Positions 12,876 to 23,690 of a stretch of 64,000 nucleotides of DNA are shown piece after piece. The first letter of the stretch is position 1, and each line of letters opens with the position of its first letter. Location: contig BQMF02000139.1 of NCBI GenBank assembly GCA_027922465.2, positions 831,427 through 895,426 of the forward strand, read 5' to 3'. Source of the stretch: Turritopsis dohrnii (Eukaryota; Cnidaria; Hydrozoa; Anthoathecata; Oceaniidae). The notes under the pieces were generated by a model. The model was not told where the DNA came from. It saw only the letters and a list, made by a program, of their open reading frames with translations, and searched no databases. The position numbers and the translations under genes were made by a program.

Positions 12876-13267
12876 CTATAATAAAGAATACAGTTTTATT
12901 GGTTGTTTATTGCGAAGTAATGATGAATTAACCTTCAAACACATACAAATTGTTACACATGCTTTTATTTGCAAAATTACTAATGATTTTCTTTTGAAAA
13001 GAAGTCTTGATGAGAATGGCAGTCCAAAATGACTATAAATTCTTTTTAAGACATGAAAAAATCTTAAAATAACATTCAAACATCCTACATTTCACTTCTT
13101 AAAATAAGATGTCAAGTGTTTTTAGAATGTATTTCATCTGCTTGCGCTTATAAGGTAAAGGAGATCGCTTCTAAAGTAAAAATCATTCAACGAAACTAGA
13201 CGAAGTAATGAATTAAATTGCAGCTCCTTTTCTCTGAATAACGTTTTCCTTTACAAATATGAAGTTA

Positions 13268-13614
13268 GGGATTGTTCACAAATGACGTCAACCATTTTCT
13301 CAAGATTTTTGAACCCCCCTCCCCCCTCTGTCAACCTGCGTCAACTTTGCGTTGCCCCCTCCCCCTCAGTTGACGTCATCGTTTGAGAAGACCCCCCCTC
13401 CAAAACAAAACAACCTCCACCCCACTTGCTTTTGTATGTTAGTTTCTTACGCATTTTTAATAAGACGTGAAAATATTTGCAATGATCTTCGTGTAATTTT
13501 TCTCTGATCAAACTCTGTGCTTATTGTTTTCACATTCAGTGTTAACATTTTCATAAGAAACTTTTACTTAATTAAAAAAATCAAGGTTCTGCAAAATTGT
13601 GTGGGTTGACGTCA
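13268..13614 (-). mobile_element. Truncated Harbinger-type MITE (same family as 50902-51315)
   Basis: Starts at a TTA target site with GGGATTGTTCACAAATGACG. It is the reverse complement of most of the intact copy at 50902-51315, including the pyrimidine-rich ccccctccc blocks, the cgtcttattaaaa core and the caaggttctgcaaaattgtg block. It lacks the outer ~75 bp of the other end. Immediately after gttgacgtcaacta it joins mariner sequence, so the two elements are fused. Confidence 0.7.
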
Positions 13615-14222
13615 ACTAATTTGGTTCAAGATTTTCTGTCGGAGAAACTAAACAACAGATTTGTGAAATGTACGGAATGGCCGCCTGCTTCTCCCGATTG
13701 TAATCCATTAGATTACTATTTTTGGGACAAACTTCAAAGAAAGGTTTACGAGAACAGATTCAATCGCGCTTTTGAAAATGAGAATGCTTTAAAGAGGTGA
13801 ATCAGAAGAGTTTGGGCAGAAGTTTCAAGAGACGTTAAAGAAATTCGTAAAGCTTTTTATGAATTCGTTCCCCGTTTAACGAGCGTTAATGAAAAAGATG
13901 GACAAAGCATTAAAATGTTATTTGGTTGAGTAAGAAAAGTTATGTATTAGAGTCTGTTAATGTCAAGCGTTGGTATCTGAGTTTATTGCTAGATAGAGAT
14001 TTTTTTGACGCAAATTTTTCAACATTTTTAAACAAGCCAAAATCTACAACACGTATTAAAATCCGTATATCTCCTTCTTATGCTATTCTATTGACCCCAA
14101 ACTTTGCAGAATTTCCGGACAATGATAAGGTAACTCAAATACAAAAGTATGAACGATAATCATTTTCTGAACTTTGCTGATTGAAAAACCAATTTTGGAC
14201 TCGTTTTTTTTGGACCACCCGG
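13615..14222 (+). pseudogene. Mariner/Tc1-family transposase 3' fragment and right end
   Basis: The + strand encodes FLSEKLNNRFVKCTEWPPAS then PDCNPLDYYFWDKLQRKVYE, the block carrying the third catalytic acidic residue of IS630/Tc1/mariner transposases (SPDxNPxDyxxW). After a stop near 13800 it continues RRVWAEVSRDVKEIRKAFYE to TAG-like stops near 13926. The fragment ends in tttttttggaccacccgg followed by TA, a typical mariner terminus. The 5' two-thirds is absent, replaced by the MITE at 13268-13614. Not functional. Confidence 0.75.
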
Positions 14223-14330
14223 TATATGTGCAATATTTGCAAAATATATACATAGTTTCTGTTTTCCAGATTTTCATTCTCATTTGAAGTATTTCAATGT
14301 AACACGTTAGTCAATAGGTTCACATATGTA

Positions 14331-15784
14331 CGGAAGCCCATTAGGGACATTGTAGCAATATTTTTCCATAGATGTTTCGTTCTCGTACATCGAAGATTTC
14401 GATCTCATATATCAAAGCCTTACCTTCGATCTCATACATCGAAATATTCGATCTCATACATCGAAGGATACGATCTCACATATCGAAGTCTTACCTTCGA
14501 TCTCTTACATCAAAGCTTTCGATCTTATACATCGAAGCCTTACCTTCGATCTCATACATCGAACCATTCGATCTCGTATATCGAACAAAATCTTCGATCT
14601 CATACATCGAAGGATACGATCTCACATATCGAAGTCTTACCTTCGATCTCTTACATCAAAGCTTTCGATCTTATACATCGAAGCCTTACCTTCGATCTCA
14701 TACATCGAAGCCTTACCTTCGATCTCATACATCGAACCATTCGATCTCGTATATCGAACAAAATCTTCGATCTCATATATCGAAATCTTCGATGTCATTT
14801 TTGTGGTTCTACACAGCACTACATGCCTAAACATTAGACAGTCACTACAATTCGTGTCTTTTTATTGAAGACAGGGAAGGAAACAGTCATTAACAATGGA
14901 CCAAAATGACAGTTTGTATATACTCCAACTGAAAAAGTCCTTTTGGTCATGAAATAAAATTCAGCAAAGTTTGATTATGTAAAAGTAAAATGCATATAAA
15001 CAACTGATTCAAAAGTTTTCAAAATCACAAATCCAAAATCATTTGATAAAAAAATGGAGTGATATAAAGCAGAGAGTGATATAAAGAAAGAGGAAGGATA
15101 TGAATATTATTTCATAAGGACTTTTCAAGTGATCAAACTGTAACTTACGTCTTCGTTGACAGCCATCTTGCTTGTTTACCACCAGGATAACAGTTCACTG
15201 AATTTGATGAAAGCATTTCGCTTAGTCTGCATTTTCTGTTCTATGTACGAGATCGAAGGCTTCAATGTGCGAGATCGAAGGCTTCAATGTATGTGATCAA
15301 AGGTAAGACTTCGATATACAAGATCGAATGATTCGATGTATGAGATCGAATATAAGCCTTCGATATACAAGATCGAATGCTTCCATGTACTAAATCGAAT
15401 GTTTTGACGTGTGAGATCAAGTGTATGGTTCCGATTAGAAAAACGAATGCTTCAATAATGTATGAGATCAAATGTTTCGATGTACGAGATCGAAGGTAAG
15501 ACTTCGATATATGAGATCGTATCTTTCGATGTATAAGATCGAAGGTAAGACTTCGATGTACGAGATCGAAGGAAAAGCTTCGATGTATGAGATCGAATAT
15601 TTCGATGTACGAGATCGAAGGAAAAGCTTCGATGTATAAGATCGAAAGCTTCTATGTACGAGATCGAAGGTAAGATTTCGATATATGAGATCGTATCCTT
15701 CGATGTATGAGATCGAATATTTCGATGTATGAGATCGAAACATTTGTGGAAAAATATTACTACAATGTCCCTAATGGGCTTCCG
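14331..15784. mobile_element. 1.45-kb TIR element with opposed arrays of a ~20-bp unit
   Basis: Ends are perfect inverted repeats beginning CGGAAGCCCATTAGGGACAT, flanked by TA on both sides (and CATATG beyond). Inside, 14372-14800 is an array of a short unit resembling TCGATCTCATACATCGAAG, and 15240-15745 is the same kind of array in reverse orientation. The middle (14830-15240) is unique. The arrays read open in several frames, giving repetitive SYIEAFDLIHR-like peptides on both strands; I treat these as artefacts. A TA duplication suggests a Tc1/mariner/pogo-type transposase. The candidate arrestin micro-exon lies in the centre. Confidence 0.7.
15149..15166 (-). CDS. Candidate 18-nt micro-exon 6 of the arrestin gene (uncertain)
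   Basis: The minus strand shows AG, then 18 nt that could read MAVNED, then a near-perfect donor GTAAGT. It could join exon 5 to the terminal exon. It lies inside the transposon-like element at 14331-15784, so it is either an exonised piece of that element or a chance match. The reading frame depends on which exon 5 donor is used: phase 0 gives MAVNED and then the open terminal frame, while phase 1 gives a short tail and an early stop. Confidence 0.3.
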
Positions 15785-15827
15785 TACATATGAAATGTAC
15801 ACAGTGGTGATACAAAAAGGACGATAC

Positions 15828-16001
15828 CTTTTTCAGGTATTGCAATGGGATAAATGGGAAGGAATTCGTCATCTTGGAATTCTTTATCATCATCCTTGTT
15901 TAACTTGACCGGTTTTCCTGATGGCACATACAAATGTGGTATCATATCTGGATGACCTAGAAAAGCCATAGGTGGACCACCAACAGCAGCTGGCCTTACA
16001 T
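15828..16001 (-). CDS. Arrestin domain-containing protein, coding exon 5 (C-terminal tail)
   Basis: Fifth coding exon, 174 nt if the strong donor AAAG|GTATCG is used (phase 1). The acceptor is ttccttag|AT. It encodes a tail rich in Pro and acidic residues (RPAAVGGPPMAFLGHP near its start, a KLNKDDDKEFQDDEF stretch, then FLPIYPIAIPEKG). Alpha-arrestin tails often carry PPxY motifs for NEDD4-family ligases. None is visible here, only LPIYP, so ligase recruitment by WW domains is not supported by this exon. A weaker donor 14 nt further on (TTT|GTATCA) would shift the exit to phase 0, which matters for the choice of terminal exon. Confidence 0.8.
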
Positions 16002-16105
16002 CTAAGGAAAACACATACATAAGTTTAAAATATATCACAAAAACTAATTTGCCTTTCATTTTTAGTTCCCTGTCTAACTTATATATTATTGTATAAGATA
16101 CTTAC

Positions 16106-16336
16106 TATCCGGAAGGGAAACTTCATCAGATTGTCCATATGTTGGCAAATATGGTATTGTTGCAATAGTAATTGGAAGATTGAATTGCAGATCAGGACGC
16201 CTTGGAACATCCAAGCAAACCTTGACATAATACTCGATTTTAATAAACTTATTTTGTGTGGAGGTTGGAGGCAACGGTGGAACACGCATAGGGTGATTTT
16301 TCCACTCAAATGATCCCCCCGCTTCTATCTTTTTGC
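16106..16336 (-). CDS. Arrestin domain-containing protein, coding exon 4
   Basis: Fourth coding exon, 231 nt, phase 1 in and out. The acceptor is tttgtag|GC and the donor is GATA|GTAAGT. It encodes the second half of the arrestin C domain: IEAGGSFEWKN, then VPPLPPT, then IKIEYYVKVCLDVP, then LQFNLPITIATIP. In the family this reads as the L.vP.lpPT...C.ii.i.Y.lkv.l.....l....pi.IgT.p block. Here the usual Cys position after PPT is replaced by a Lys/Phe stretch. The domain ends at LPITIATIP, as expected. Confidence 0.88.
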
Positions 16337-16534
16337 CTACAAAAAAAATTTCCAGACTGAGAAAAGTCAAAAGCACATGACGCCAAGCCTTTTAAATGTG
16401 ACCTGAAAGAAAACTAAAGTAAACCTAAACTTATGACTAGTCTGTTCCACTTTAGTTCAGCTTCAATGGAAGAAAGTGAATCAACAAACAAATTTATTTT
16501 ACTGAAAGATTTTTTCAAAACATTTCACATATAC

Positions 16535-16759
16535 TTTCTGAATCAGCAACAGTTTCAGTTCGCTTGCGTATATCATCATCATGACCACTTTCACCATAAT
16601 AATGCACCTTCTGTATAAGTGCAACTTTCAGCTTATTCATATCTAAGTCACTGTTATTGCCAACATTCGCTGTGGTAAGTATGCATTCTCCAGGGCAATA
16701 TCCCGCACGATCAAGGTTGGCATTTAATGTTAATTTTCCAGATACGCAACATAGGCAAC
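16535..16759 (-). CDS. Arrestin domain-containing protein, coding exon 3
   Basis: Third coding exon, 225 nt, phase 1 in and out. The acceptor is ctactag|GT and the donor is GAAA|GTATATG. It opens with G-CLCC, then SGKLTLNANLDRAGYCPGE, which matches the start of the arrestin C domain (CC..SG.i.l.a.l.R.gy.pGE). It then covers the middle strands (ALIQKVHYY) and ends in a charged stretch. The short 198-bp intron to exon 4 contrasts with the 9.1-kb intron on its other side, so expansion has been confined to the 5' half of the gene. Confidence 0.88.
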
Positions 16760-16924
16760 CTAGTAGTAGTAAAGTAGTAGTAAAACATTTATTTGTGTAA
16801 AACTGGACGGGAGACCACACTCATAGAATTAATCTAAACTGAGGAGGTGGCCCCCTACAAAATAATACAATTTGAAATATTTTTAAATTTTATAATTAAA
16901 ACGTTATTAAATTTTTCATAAAAC

Positions 16925-16925
<1 letters not shown>

Positions 16926-16959
<34 letters not shown>

Positions 16960-17815
16960 CGGATTTTTTTTGTCCGAATATTAATCCGACCGAAATTTCG
17001 AGTTGTCCGAAAATATTTCCTGCCGAAATTTTTCGAAAAATGCATTTTTCTTATTTAACTGATATTTACATCGAGAAATAAATTCTCGATATTAAATGAA
17101 AAAAATAACAACAACAGTTGAAAACGACTTAAATTTATTAGTTAGTCAATACAAATTACATCATCGACATTTTCATCATCAATTACATATTCGATATCAC
17201 TGTCGTCTTCTGCTTGCTCCACCTCTCTCGTAGATTCAATATACTCCTGGTCAATATTCTCGAATTCAGAGCCTTCTGGAGTCAGAAGTGTAATTTGCAG
17301 ATATAATGTCTTTCAAGCGTTCCATGCATTTTCTTTTTCCATCGGATATTTTGAACTGGATATAATAAGAGTTTTGGTATACAAATGAAGTTAAAAAACA
17401 GCTTGATGAAGGAACAGAAGTTTATGAAATCGACATACCCGTAAAGCTATCCATCCTAAAACCTATTCATGCACGTTGGCGTATCGGCTGGTATGATCAC
17501 TTCCGAAACAGCAAAGAAGTAATCAGAATTGCCCTGCGAAGATCCATTTGCTGACTTAGGTTAGAAAAGTTATAACGTTGTAGTGTCTTTTGTTAAATAC
17601 ATGAAAATATTTTAATGAATTTTTCTGTTTCTGTTTGATTTGATATTTTATTGCCATATTACCGTCCTGTTTTTGAAAATTCTATTGTCCGAAAATTTTT
17701 CCTCCTTCCATAATCAGTCCAAAATTTTTTCCGCCGAAATTGGCAAAAAGTGTCCGAAAATAATTCCGCCGAAGTTTTTCCGCCGAATATTTTTCTTCCG
17801 AAATTTTTGGGTTTT
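16926..17815. mobile_element. Decayed element with pogo-type transposase remnant and TCCGAAA motifs
   Basis: Bounded on the left by a run of 32 A (16926-16957) and on the right by repeated tccgaaaat/ccgccgaa motifs (17690-17800). At 17384-17515, + strand, a frame reads KKQLDEGTEVYEIDIPVKLS, LKPIHARWRIGWYDHFRN, EVI. This resembles the C-terminal part of pogo/DDE_1 transposases (QL..G......DV.LKLSTLKPLHAKW). At 17158-17300, minus strand, an acidic tail (EQAEDDSDIEYVIDDENVDD) ends in TAA. The two pieces are in opposite orientation, so the element is rearranged. Confidence 0.5.
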
Positions 17816-17831
17816 AAAACGAAAAATTGAT

Positions 17832-19967
17832 TTATGCATAAAACGATAAAAAGTAAAATTTGACAAAATATTTGAGACGGCCTAATGTTAAGTTTGATAT
17901 GTCATCAATGCCAACATAGTTTTGAATAAGATTCCAAGTTAGAATTGATTGGTAACGAATTGAGTTATTACCAAAGGATACAGTTGACACCTTTGGTAAA
18001 TTTATAAGTCCAGATTTAGCGCGACTGAGATGACCTCGATTATTTTGGTTGGTTTGCTTCAAATAAAATGTAGTATTGAGAACAGAAGGTAATTGATTGT
18101 TTAAAAGTTTGTAGATGAAAACTATATTCAAAGATTTTACAAAGTCAAAAAAGGGAGAATTTTAAAACGAAGAAACAAGGGGGAAGAATGATTACGAAAA
18201 TCAGAGAAAGTCATAATTCGAAGGGCTTGTTTTTGAAGAGTTATAATACGGCGACTGTGAAGAGTCTCACGTTGACCCCAGACACGAGCAGCATAAGAAA
18301 GATGAGAATGGAATAAAGAATTGTAGAGGGATAAACGAGTTTTTTCCGAAATGAAATGACGTAACTTGCTCAGTGCACCATTAGCCCGCTTAAGTTTACT
18401 GCAGACAAAATTGGTGTGATGTTTCCAGTTTAATTCATCATCAATGAAGACACCAAGATATTTTACAACCTAACTTTGAAATAATCTGTGACCGTTAATT
18501 TTAATTTTAATATCATAATTTATGATCTTGCGTTTTGGTTTAAAAATCATAAGTTCGGTTTTGCCTCGATTAAGTGAGATTTTGTTAGCGTTAAGCCAGC
18601 GTGTTAGAAGTTTCAGATCGATGTTTGCTTTCTTGATCAAAGATTTTATAGAGAAATTGTTATTAAATAACATGGTGTCATCAGCAAAAAGATTTACATC
18701 GGCATTAGGATTGATTTACAATTAGGAAATATACAGCAGAAACAAAAGTGGTCCAAGTACAGAGCCTTGAGGAACACCGTGGAGGATGCATTTCAGAGTA
18801 GATTTAAAGTCAGACATTGAAACAGATTGCATGCGGTTAGAAAGAAATGAACGAAACCAGTCAAGAGATATACCCCGGATACCAAGTCAAGTTTAGAGAG
18901 CAGGATGTCATGATCCACTGTATCAAAGGCCCTTTGAAGATCGATAAAAACTGCACAACCAAATTTCCCACTGTCAATTGCCTTAGAGATTTTTTCAACA
19001 CAGTGAGAAAGGGCTAATTCAGTCGAGTGTTTAGAACGAAACCCAAATTGAGAAGGATGAAGTATATTTGAGGATTCAAAATATTTAGTCAGGCGTTTAT
19101 GCATAAGTTTTTGAAAGATTTTGTCGATGTTAGACAAAAGAGAAATCGGACGATAGTTTTCAACTTCAAGAGGAGAACCTTTGTTTTTAAAAACAGGGAT
19201 GACGTTCGCTTCTTTAAATTTAGAAGGAAAGACTCCAGTAGAGAATCAAAGATTTATGATGTCAAAAAGGATATTCGAAAGACTATCTATCACAGGTGAG
19301 ATAATAGGAGGAGGCAAACTATTAGGCCCAGATGCCTTGTGAGAATTAAGAGAACGAAGAATTTCAGAGATTTCGACTGGACAAGTTGGAGAAGTGAAGA
19401 AAGATTTTGGGTTTCTGTTTTTAAGCCACTCAGAAAAATGATGCCTAGTGAAAGGAATTTTCGATCGAACTTTGGAAGCAACAGTAGAATAGAATAGAAG
19501 AAAAACAATGCGGTCTCGGTAAAAAGTGTACCTTGAGCGAAGAAAAGATTTGGTGTCGGAAGATGAAGTTGAAAGATATTCACGAAAAAGATTATCCCTA
19601 ATCCTCATTGAAGAAAGAAGACCTCTGATTATCCAAGGTTTTTGAAAAAGATTAGATTCATGGCGAGGGATCTTCACCAAAGGAACGTGTTCTTCAAATA
19701 ACGATGTCGTGTGATCCAAAAAAGAGTTAAAAGAACGATTTACATCACCTGTCTCAATACTCAGTATTTCATTCCAATTCAGACGCTCAAATTGAATTTT
19801 AAATTGTTCACGATTGAACTTTGACCAGTCTCGACGGAATCCCAAAGGTTTCAATTTTAAAGTTTTGGGTTTGGTATCAAAGAAAAGAAATTGAGGCAGA
19901 TGGTCAGAAATAGCAATAGTGAGATTACCAGACACGAGAGTAGAGTCAGTTGGAGGAATGAATATAT
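17832..19967 (-). mobile_element. 5'-truncated LINE, main part (reverse transcriptase ORF2 remnant)
   Basis: Minus-strand APE-type non-LTR retrotransposon. Order from its 5' side: the end of the endonuclease region (TLVSGNLTIAISDHLPQFLF), a linker with KPWIIRGLLSSMRIRDNLF, then RT. RT motifs include FQKLMHKRLTKYFE, FGFRSKHSTELAL, VFIDLQRAFDTVDHDILL, HGVPQGSVLGPLLFLLYIS and FADDTMLF. The C-terminal region includes YLGVFIDDELNWK and the block at 17832-18131. Several frame breaks occur (near 18720, 18860 and 19480). The catalytic pair in FADDT and the Asp of FIDLQRAFD are present. It continues across the insertion at 19968-21473. Confidence 0.8.
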
Positions 19968-21473
19968 GTGACCGTCCAGGGGATTTTGATAACAAACGAT
20001 AAAACGTTATATAAATAACGTTTTATGGTTAAAAAGAACAAAAGAAATAACGATATTTATCGTTCTTATGTAACGTTAATACGATACTCAAGTAACGTTA
20101 TAACGTTATCACTGAAACGATAATATCGTTTTGGTAACGTTATATTCTTCTATCAGTAACGTTATAACGTTTTATCGTTTTATAGTTATAACAACAAATA
20201 AATTCGTCTCCTGTTTATTATAAAGCACACGACAGGCAACAACAGCAATCGCATTTTAAAACTATGCCGTTTATGTTTCAAAGAATAAATAATCTAATAA
20301 GTAATAAGAGAGAGTTTTTCGTTCTTTGAATAATAATTTTTCTAATTTTAAATCACGACAAAAAATATCGCTTGTAAAAGATGTAACAACTTAGGATGTG
20401 GATGCCATAGTAAATGCAGAAGGTTCTTTTTTGTGTATTGATCACAGTATAAACCCCAAAAACGTTCATTCTGTTTAATAAAAACCCATTTTTCTATTTT
20501 CAAAATTTTCTCAAGTTGTGTTTTACTTTAGATACGATATGTATTTAAAAAACTACAAAAAAACTACAACTAATAGAAACCGTCCGCTATAATGCTATTT
20601 TAAGTTGTTCGACAGAATTGCTATTGCAATCCCTTCGGGAAAACGTTTTATTTTCAAAAAGATTAATTTTCACTTAGAGAAAGTTTTCAGCAGAGATTTT
20701 CTTCGTGAAACCTTTTGAAGACCTATACTTCAATAGCATTAATAAAGATCTTGGAGGGCCGCATACACACTCTTAATGGGGAATTTGTTAAATGTTTAAA
20801 TTTGGCTTCATTCTACCCATGAGAAAAACATTAGGAAGATCTTTTATTTGCATTGCATTGCATCTTCATTTTAAAAACATTCGAACACACTCTGTTCATG
20901 TATGTAAACATTCGATATGAATTCTCTGATGCTTTGGCTGAAATCACATTTTGGTTTTGTATAGTTATCTTGGAGTATTTGTGTTTTGTTTGTAAGCATT
21001 GGAAGTAAAAGATAATACATCGTTCCCTGAAATTCAAAACACACCTTCACAGCTACCACAGAGAGAGTTAGAACTGTAAGGCAATTCCTGAAAAACAACC
21101 CATGGTATATTAAATTTACCGAAATACGAATTCATTGTTTATTTCGGAAATGGAGAGGCAGTGTCCTCATTTTTATTAAGTTTATATCGTAGTGCCTGTA
21201 AGCTGAAACATCTGAAAAAAATTTCATGATAATTACTTTTGTGAGAACTACAAGAAAAGGTTTTCATAACCGTATAACATTTTATCGTTATGTTGTAACG
21301 TTGTATCGTTATCGTTATCGTTACAGTAACGTTACTTTATAACAACGATATAACGTTATATCGTTATGCATAACGATATAACGTTATAAAGTAACGTTAT
21401 TACTTAAAATAATAACGTTATTATAACTATATAACGTTTTATCGTTTGTTATCAAAATCCCCTGGACGGTCAC
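19968..21473. mobile_element. 1.5-kb TIR element with AACGTT arrays, inserted in a LINE
   Basis: Inverted ends start GTGACCGTCCAGGGGATTTT and are identical for about 45 bp, through gataacaaacgataaaacg. Flanks on both sides are ATAT (19964-19967, 21474-21477). Inside each end is a cluster of AACGTTATAACGTT-like palindromic motifs (about 19995-20195 and 21265-21440). The centre has no supported gene. The element interrupts the LINE between the residues IDNI and FIPPTD; removing it with one ATAT copy restores the frame. Confidence 0.75.
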
Positions 21474-21565
21474 ATATTGTCAATGAGAGTGCTGGAGGTA
21501 TCAGTAATTCTAGTTGGAAGTGTTATTGAAGTGTTATTGATGTTATTGATAGATATCATACAGTA
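21474..21565 (-). mobile_element. LINE fragment upstream of the insertion
   Basis: The minus strand reads LPTRITDTSSTLIDNI directly up to the inserted element, the expected run of the endonuclease domain just before the ISDHLP motif on the other side. The coding signal fades beyond about 21565, which is probably the 5' truncation point. Confidence 0.6.
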
Positions 21566-23390
21566 ACAATAAAACATTGGAGAAAATCTTATGACATTAA
21601 TATAATTATGTTACCATCAGGATGAAGTTGATTGTAGACTGGAAAGAGATACATGCTACAAACCTTTCAGCAGAGGGAATCAATTTATTACACACCCAAT
21701 AATCACTTTGATAATAGTAAACTTGACTAATGTGATATGAAAATGGACATCATTTAAGGACACAAACTGCTTAATTTCTAAACATTCTTATGGAATTTCT
21801 TTTGTATTTTCGATCCAAAAAAAAAGTTTAAAAATCATGGAATGTTTCGCATTATGAGAATTCATTTAGATGCGCATCAAGGTCAAAGTTTCTTAAGCAC
21901 ATAATGTCATTCACAAAAACTCATTGATACATTAGGTATCTTGAATGTTTCAGCAATGTGTTAGTAATAGTTCAAATTGCGTATACGCGAGGTGTTTGAA
22001 ATACCAATCGATCGTCGTGTAGCCAAAAAATGTATACTTCGTGCATAAGTTTACATGAAATCAACACAGGAAGCGAAAAATTCGTACCGTGCACGTCTTC
22101 AAAATGCCAGCGCAGTAACCCACTTAGATTTCAAAGTTTCTTGGATTAAGAAATTAAAGATGAAAAAGATCGTAAAGAAGTTCTCAATATCTTGTGAACA
22201 GAGTGAAGGAGATAAGCTTTTGTTATATTTTTATTCTTGTTTTTGTTTTCTTTTATAAATATCTGGAGTGTTCCTTTGTACACGGGTGGGTTGTATTGCT
22301 TTTTAAGCCCTCCTGGATTAGTACAGCTCAGCTCAATGTCCTTCTCAGCTCCAACATCAAGAATGTCTGTCTACGTTTCTGTAGCTATTTAAATGAATTT
22401 GTATGCCATCATTTGGTTAGCCCGCAGTATAATTTATATATACTTTTTGTTTTAATTAACCTTTTATCAACGATATGAGTTTTTAACTTTTACTAGTTAC
22501 TACGAACAGCCTTCCTACTCGCCATGCACCATGGCAACTACAAATTCAAAACATTGCACAATCTGCATTCAACACAAATTTCTGCTTTCAGTTTCATGGT
22601 GCAGATTTGTATAAGTTTGGACATTGGGTCATGTATTGTTTGTGATCGTTGACTTTTTATGTTTTACAATGTAGGAATTAAGAAGATCTGTACATACATA
22701 TATCAAATGTTATCAAAGCATATATGATTTACGTATATATGTCATAATCACTCTCATATCTGAAAGATCAGAATTGATATTATTTTTCGTCCTCAAAGAA
22801 ATGATGTTTTAGGTCTTTCAGATGAATTTTACACCATTACATTACACCATTATTTGATATGTATACAAAGTTTCACAATGCCCTGGAGTGTATATGATAT
22901 TAAATTAATGTCATAAATAATTCAATCTTTATTTCGAACTTTGTATAAAGTGTTTTGATATATACTGATCTTGAATATGTCAATTCAGGTCAAGAATGTT
23001 TGTAAATAAAAAACATGGTGCATGCCATATTGTCAAATAACTCGTAACTTATACCTTAATAACTTATGATCAAACTAAATCACAAATGTCTGATTTCAGT
23101 TATGTTGATTTTGGTATGGGTGCATTTTGAATCACCATATCTATGTTTTCCTTTTATGGTTGTGATTTTGGAAGTTTGTCAGGAAGATTGGCATCATATA
23201 TATCGAATTCAGAAATTCAGAATGTTCAGAGTAACAGAATAAGTTACGTGCATACGCATCATCCTTTAATATTATTTTATGTTGATCTAAAAGTCTTCCT
23301 TAACGCGATTTGTAAATATATGCAAAGCATTTCTTGTTTAGATTTCTGCGAAAGTCTAAACCTAGCGTTTTTTGTATAATACATTACAGA
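21566..23390. repeat. Dispersed repeat copy 3 (related to 250-1178 and 1900-2800)
   Basis: Part of intron 2 of the arrestin gene. From about 22250 it shares ordered blocks with the left end of the window: acagctcagctcaatg...ctcagctcca, acagccttccta, aattaagaagat...catatatcaaatgt, tcataatcactctcatatctg, and atttctgcgaaagtctaaacctagcg. No gene is supported. The 67-codon frame at 22055-22258 has no recognisable domain. Confidence 0.45.
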
Positions 23391-23401
23391 AACTCATGTG
23401 G

Positions 23402-23475
23402 TTTCGTGGCGCAGTTGGCTAGTGCACTCGGCTGTTAACCGAAAGGTCTGTGGTTCTAGCCCACCTACGTCATGC
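23402..23475 (+). pseudogene. tRNA-Asn-like sequence (anticodon GTT), acceptor stem degraded
   Basis: A good A box (tggcgcagttgg), an intact anticodon arm (cggctGTTAAccg) and a recognisable T arm (ggttctagccc) match eukaryotic tRNA-Asn. The seven bases before the A box do not pair with the segment after the T arm, and the T stem has one mismatch. I call it a tRNA pseudogene or the head of a tRNA-derived SINE, not a working gene. Confidence 0.6.
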
Positions 23476-23690
23476 AACATTTTCTGTCGAATTTCATAAA
23501 TATCATAACATTTTTAATTTTTCATGCTTCAACAGATTTTGCAGAAATTTTTCTGACCGTAAGGGCATCTTGTTAGCTTTAATATGCATTGAGACTAGAA
23601 TACGCTATTGTTATTTTTGAGATTTTCCTAAATAATGACATAAAGAAGGAATACGATTTGTTCAAAATACATTACTGCATTCACTTATGA

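Noticed and set aside
14372..14834. Open frames of 65-152 codons encoding SYIEAFDLIHR-like repeats on both strands
   Set aside because: They arise from a ~20-bp array without stops; they are open on both strands and lie in a TIR element, so no protein is supported.
15262..15802. Minus-strand repetitive frames over the mirrored array
   Set aside because: Same array artefact as the left arm; several frames are open at once.
23402..23475. Functional tRNA-Asn gene
   Set aside because: The anticodon arm is fine but the acceptor stem does not pair and the T stem has a mismatch.
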